Part shown: positions 62,966-64,000 of the stretch, piece by piece
Layout: every line of letters begins with the position of its first letter
Numbering within the stretch: position 1 is the first letter of the stretch
Assembly: GCA_029866325.1 (NCBI GenBank)
Contig: JARWZO010000031.1
Location: forward strand, 62,001-126,000
Source of the DNA: Fluviicola sp.
GTDB lineage: Bacteria; Bacteroidota; Bacteroidia; Flavobacteriales_D; Crocinitomicaceae
Length of the DNA: 64,000 bases
Direction: 5' to 3'
The notes under the pieces: generated by a model
What the model was told of the DNA's origin: nothing
Databases searched by the model: none
What the model saw: only the letters and a program-made list of their open reading frames with translations
Translations under genes and position numbers: made by a program

Positions 62966-64000
62966 TTAATAGTGACATTTAGCACATTCCCAACCACCTA
63001 ATTCTTTCACGGTCACCTTACCATCTTCGAGGTATTTACCGTATAACTTTTTATCGTTATTCAAGAGACGCTTATGGATTTCGTTGTAGTAACCACTACC
63101 TTTTGTATCCAAAGCACCTTCTGAGATTTCTTTTTCACCGTGACATTCGATACACCATCCCATTGTGAGGGTAGCTTTCGTCAGCGGAATATTTCCTTCA
63201 ATTTTATTCAAATCCTGAACCGGTACTACACGAGCAGTCTCGTTTTGTTTTGTCATATCTCCGTGACATTGTTTACAATCCAAACCACCAACTACTACGT
63301 GTTGTGAGTGATTGAAGTAAACGTGATCAGGAAGAACGTGTACTTTGTTCCAGATAATCGGAGAAGTTTTCCCGGTATATGCATCACCGTTCCAACCGGC
63401 AGCTTTGTAGATAGCAGTGATTTTCTCAGCTTGTGCAGGTGTACGACCTTTAATTTGCTTGTGGCAGTTCATACACACATTCACTGTAGGCAAACCTGCG
63501 GATTTTGATTTTGTTACCGAGTTGTGGCAATATTTACAATCGATGCCATTTGTTCCGGTGTGAATATCATGCGGGAAAGCAATTGGCTGAGAAGGCTGAT
63601 AGTTTTCTACAACCCCAATCGAATAGCCTGCAAGGAAGAGCATAACAAACAATGAGATCACTACAACCAAACCACCTAAGCCAACATATTTACGATTTTT
63701 CCAAGCCCAAGATTTGAACTCTTCCATGTAGCTCTTCTCGTCAGCAGCGTCTTTACCAGCACTGTTTAACTGGCGACGAACACCACCAACAGCCATGATA
63801 ATCACCACAAACATTAACCCGATGATAATCCAGATCCAACCAAGACCACCCTCTTCTTCTTCAGTAGCAGCGCCTTCCGCCATTGCTCCATCAGTACCAG
63901 CTGCAGCTTCCGCAGGATCCGGTTGAGCATCTATGTACTCAAAAATCGCATTGATTTCATCTACTTTTCCAGCCAAGTCAGGGAACATTTGCATTTCGCC
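62966..64000 (-). CDS. actA: Alternative complex III multiheme cytochrome c subunit ActA (5' truncated)
   Basis: The frame is open to the window end, so the start lies outside; about 344 residues are visible. The visible part ends one cytochrome-like segment (GEMQMFPDLAGKV, perhaps a Met heme ligand) and continues through a helix region (about residues 48-70 and 100-125) into five CXXCH heme sites: CKYCH, CMNCH, CKQCH, CIECH and CAKCH (the last at the C-terminus). ActA is the pentaheme subunit of alternative complex III. It is the first gene of the operon toward coxA. Confidence 0.93.
   Translation of the reverse strand, partial: GEMQMFPDLAGKVDEINAIFEYIDAQPDPAEAAAGTDGAMAEGAATEEEEGGLGWIWIIIGLMFVVIIMAVGGVRRQLNSAGKDAADEKSYMEEFKSWAWKNRKYVGLGGLVVVISLFVMLFLAGYSIGVVENYQPSQPIAFPHDIHTGTNGIDCKYCHNSVTKSKSAGLPTVNVCMNCHKQIKGRTPAQAEKITAIYKAAGWNGDAYTGKTSPIIWNKVHVLPDHVYFNHSQHVVVGGLDCKQCHGDMTKQNETARVVPVQDLNKIEGNIPLTKATLTMGWCIECHGEKEISEGALDTKGSGYYNEIHKRLLNNDKKLYGKYLEDGKVTVKELGGWECAKCHY

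Overview
The window looks like a chromosomal segment of a Bacteroidota bacterium, most likely order Flavobacteriales. Several independent signs agree: a textbook Bacteroidetes sigma promoter (TTG, 19 nt, TANNTTTG) in front of atpD; secreted proteins with type IX secretion (T9SS) C-terminal sorting domains; an alternative complex III (ActABCDEF) operon followed by cytochrome oxidase; a uppS-bamA-ompH-ompH cluster; and an atpD-atpC pair without the other ATP synthase genes. A Fluviicola/Crocinitomicaceae-like source is my guess from overall gene style and is not proven here.

Layout. 1-6959 (+): an energy-transduction cluster, ExbB/TolQ-like (cut by the window start), two ExbD/TolR proteins, TonB, a small membrane protein, a PstS-like lipoprotein, a TPR protein and a second TonB. 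7149-8954 (+): atpD and atpC. 9081-13543 (+): uppS, bamA and two Skp/OmpH-like chaperones. 13753-16632 (+): a LigB-type dioxygenase, murI, a highly structured intergenic region and a TauE/SafE permease. 16732-19164 (-): a DUF5686 outer-membrane protein. 19271-28962 (+): a radical SAM/SPASM protein, two paralogous PKD/T9SS proteins, kbl, a small PKD/T9SS protein and a glycosyltransferase with an unusual N-terminal domain. 29035-31245 (-): two hypotheticals, a 51-residue membrane protein, 5-formyl-THF cyclo-ligase and a YbaB-like protein. 31388-33948 (+): an acidic small protein, a SulP transporter and a beta-carbonic anhydrase. 34083-34980: a compact element with 41-bp perfect inverted ends around one frameshifted gene. 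35005-42679: a DMT exporter, a GT4 glycosyltransferase, a PAP2 phosphatase, then a probable minus-strand unit of sugar kinase, DUF349 protein, membrane protein and lipase. 42994-44826 (+): a von Willebrand D-domain protein. 45186-52159 (-): a DUF1501 protein, two DUF1800 paralogs, queG and ruvB. 52309-64000 (-): the respiratory operon ActA-B-C-D-E-F, coxB, coxA (ActA cut by the window end).

How it works together: ActABCDEF oxidises menaquinol and passes electrons to the adjacent oxidase; the resulting proton gradient drives the F1Fo ATPase (AtpD, AtpC) and ExbBD-TonB transport across an outer membrane built by BamA and its chaperones. The most unusual material is intergenic. At least six long inverted repeats with perfect arms of 21-41 bp lie between genes in co-directional, convergent and divergent settings; each has its own sequence, and several arms contain short direct repeats. 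The longest pair (34083-34123 and 34940-34980) encloses the frameshifted gene and is the best candidate for an undescribed mobile or recombining element.
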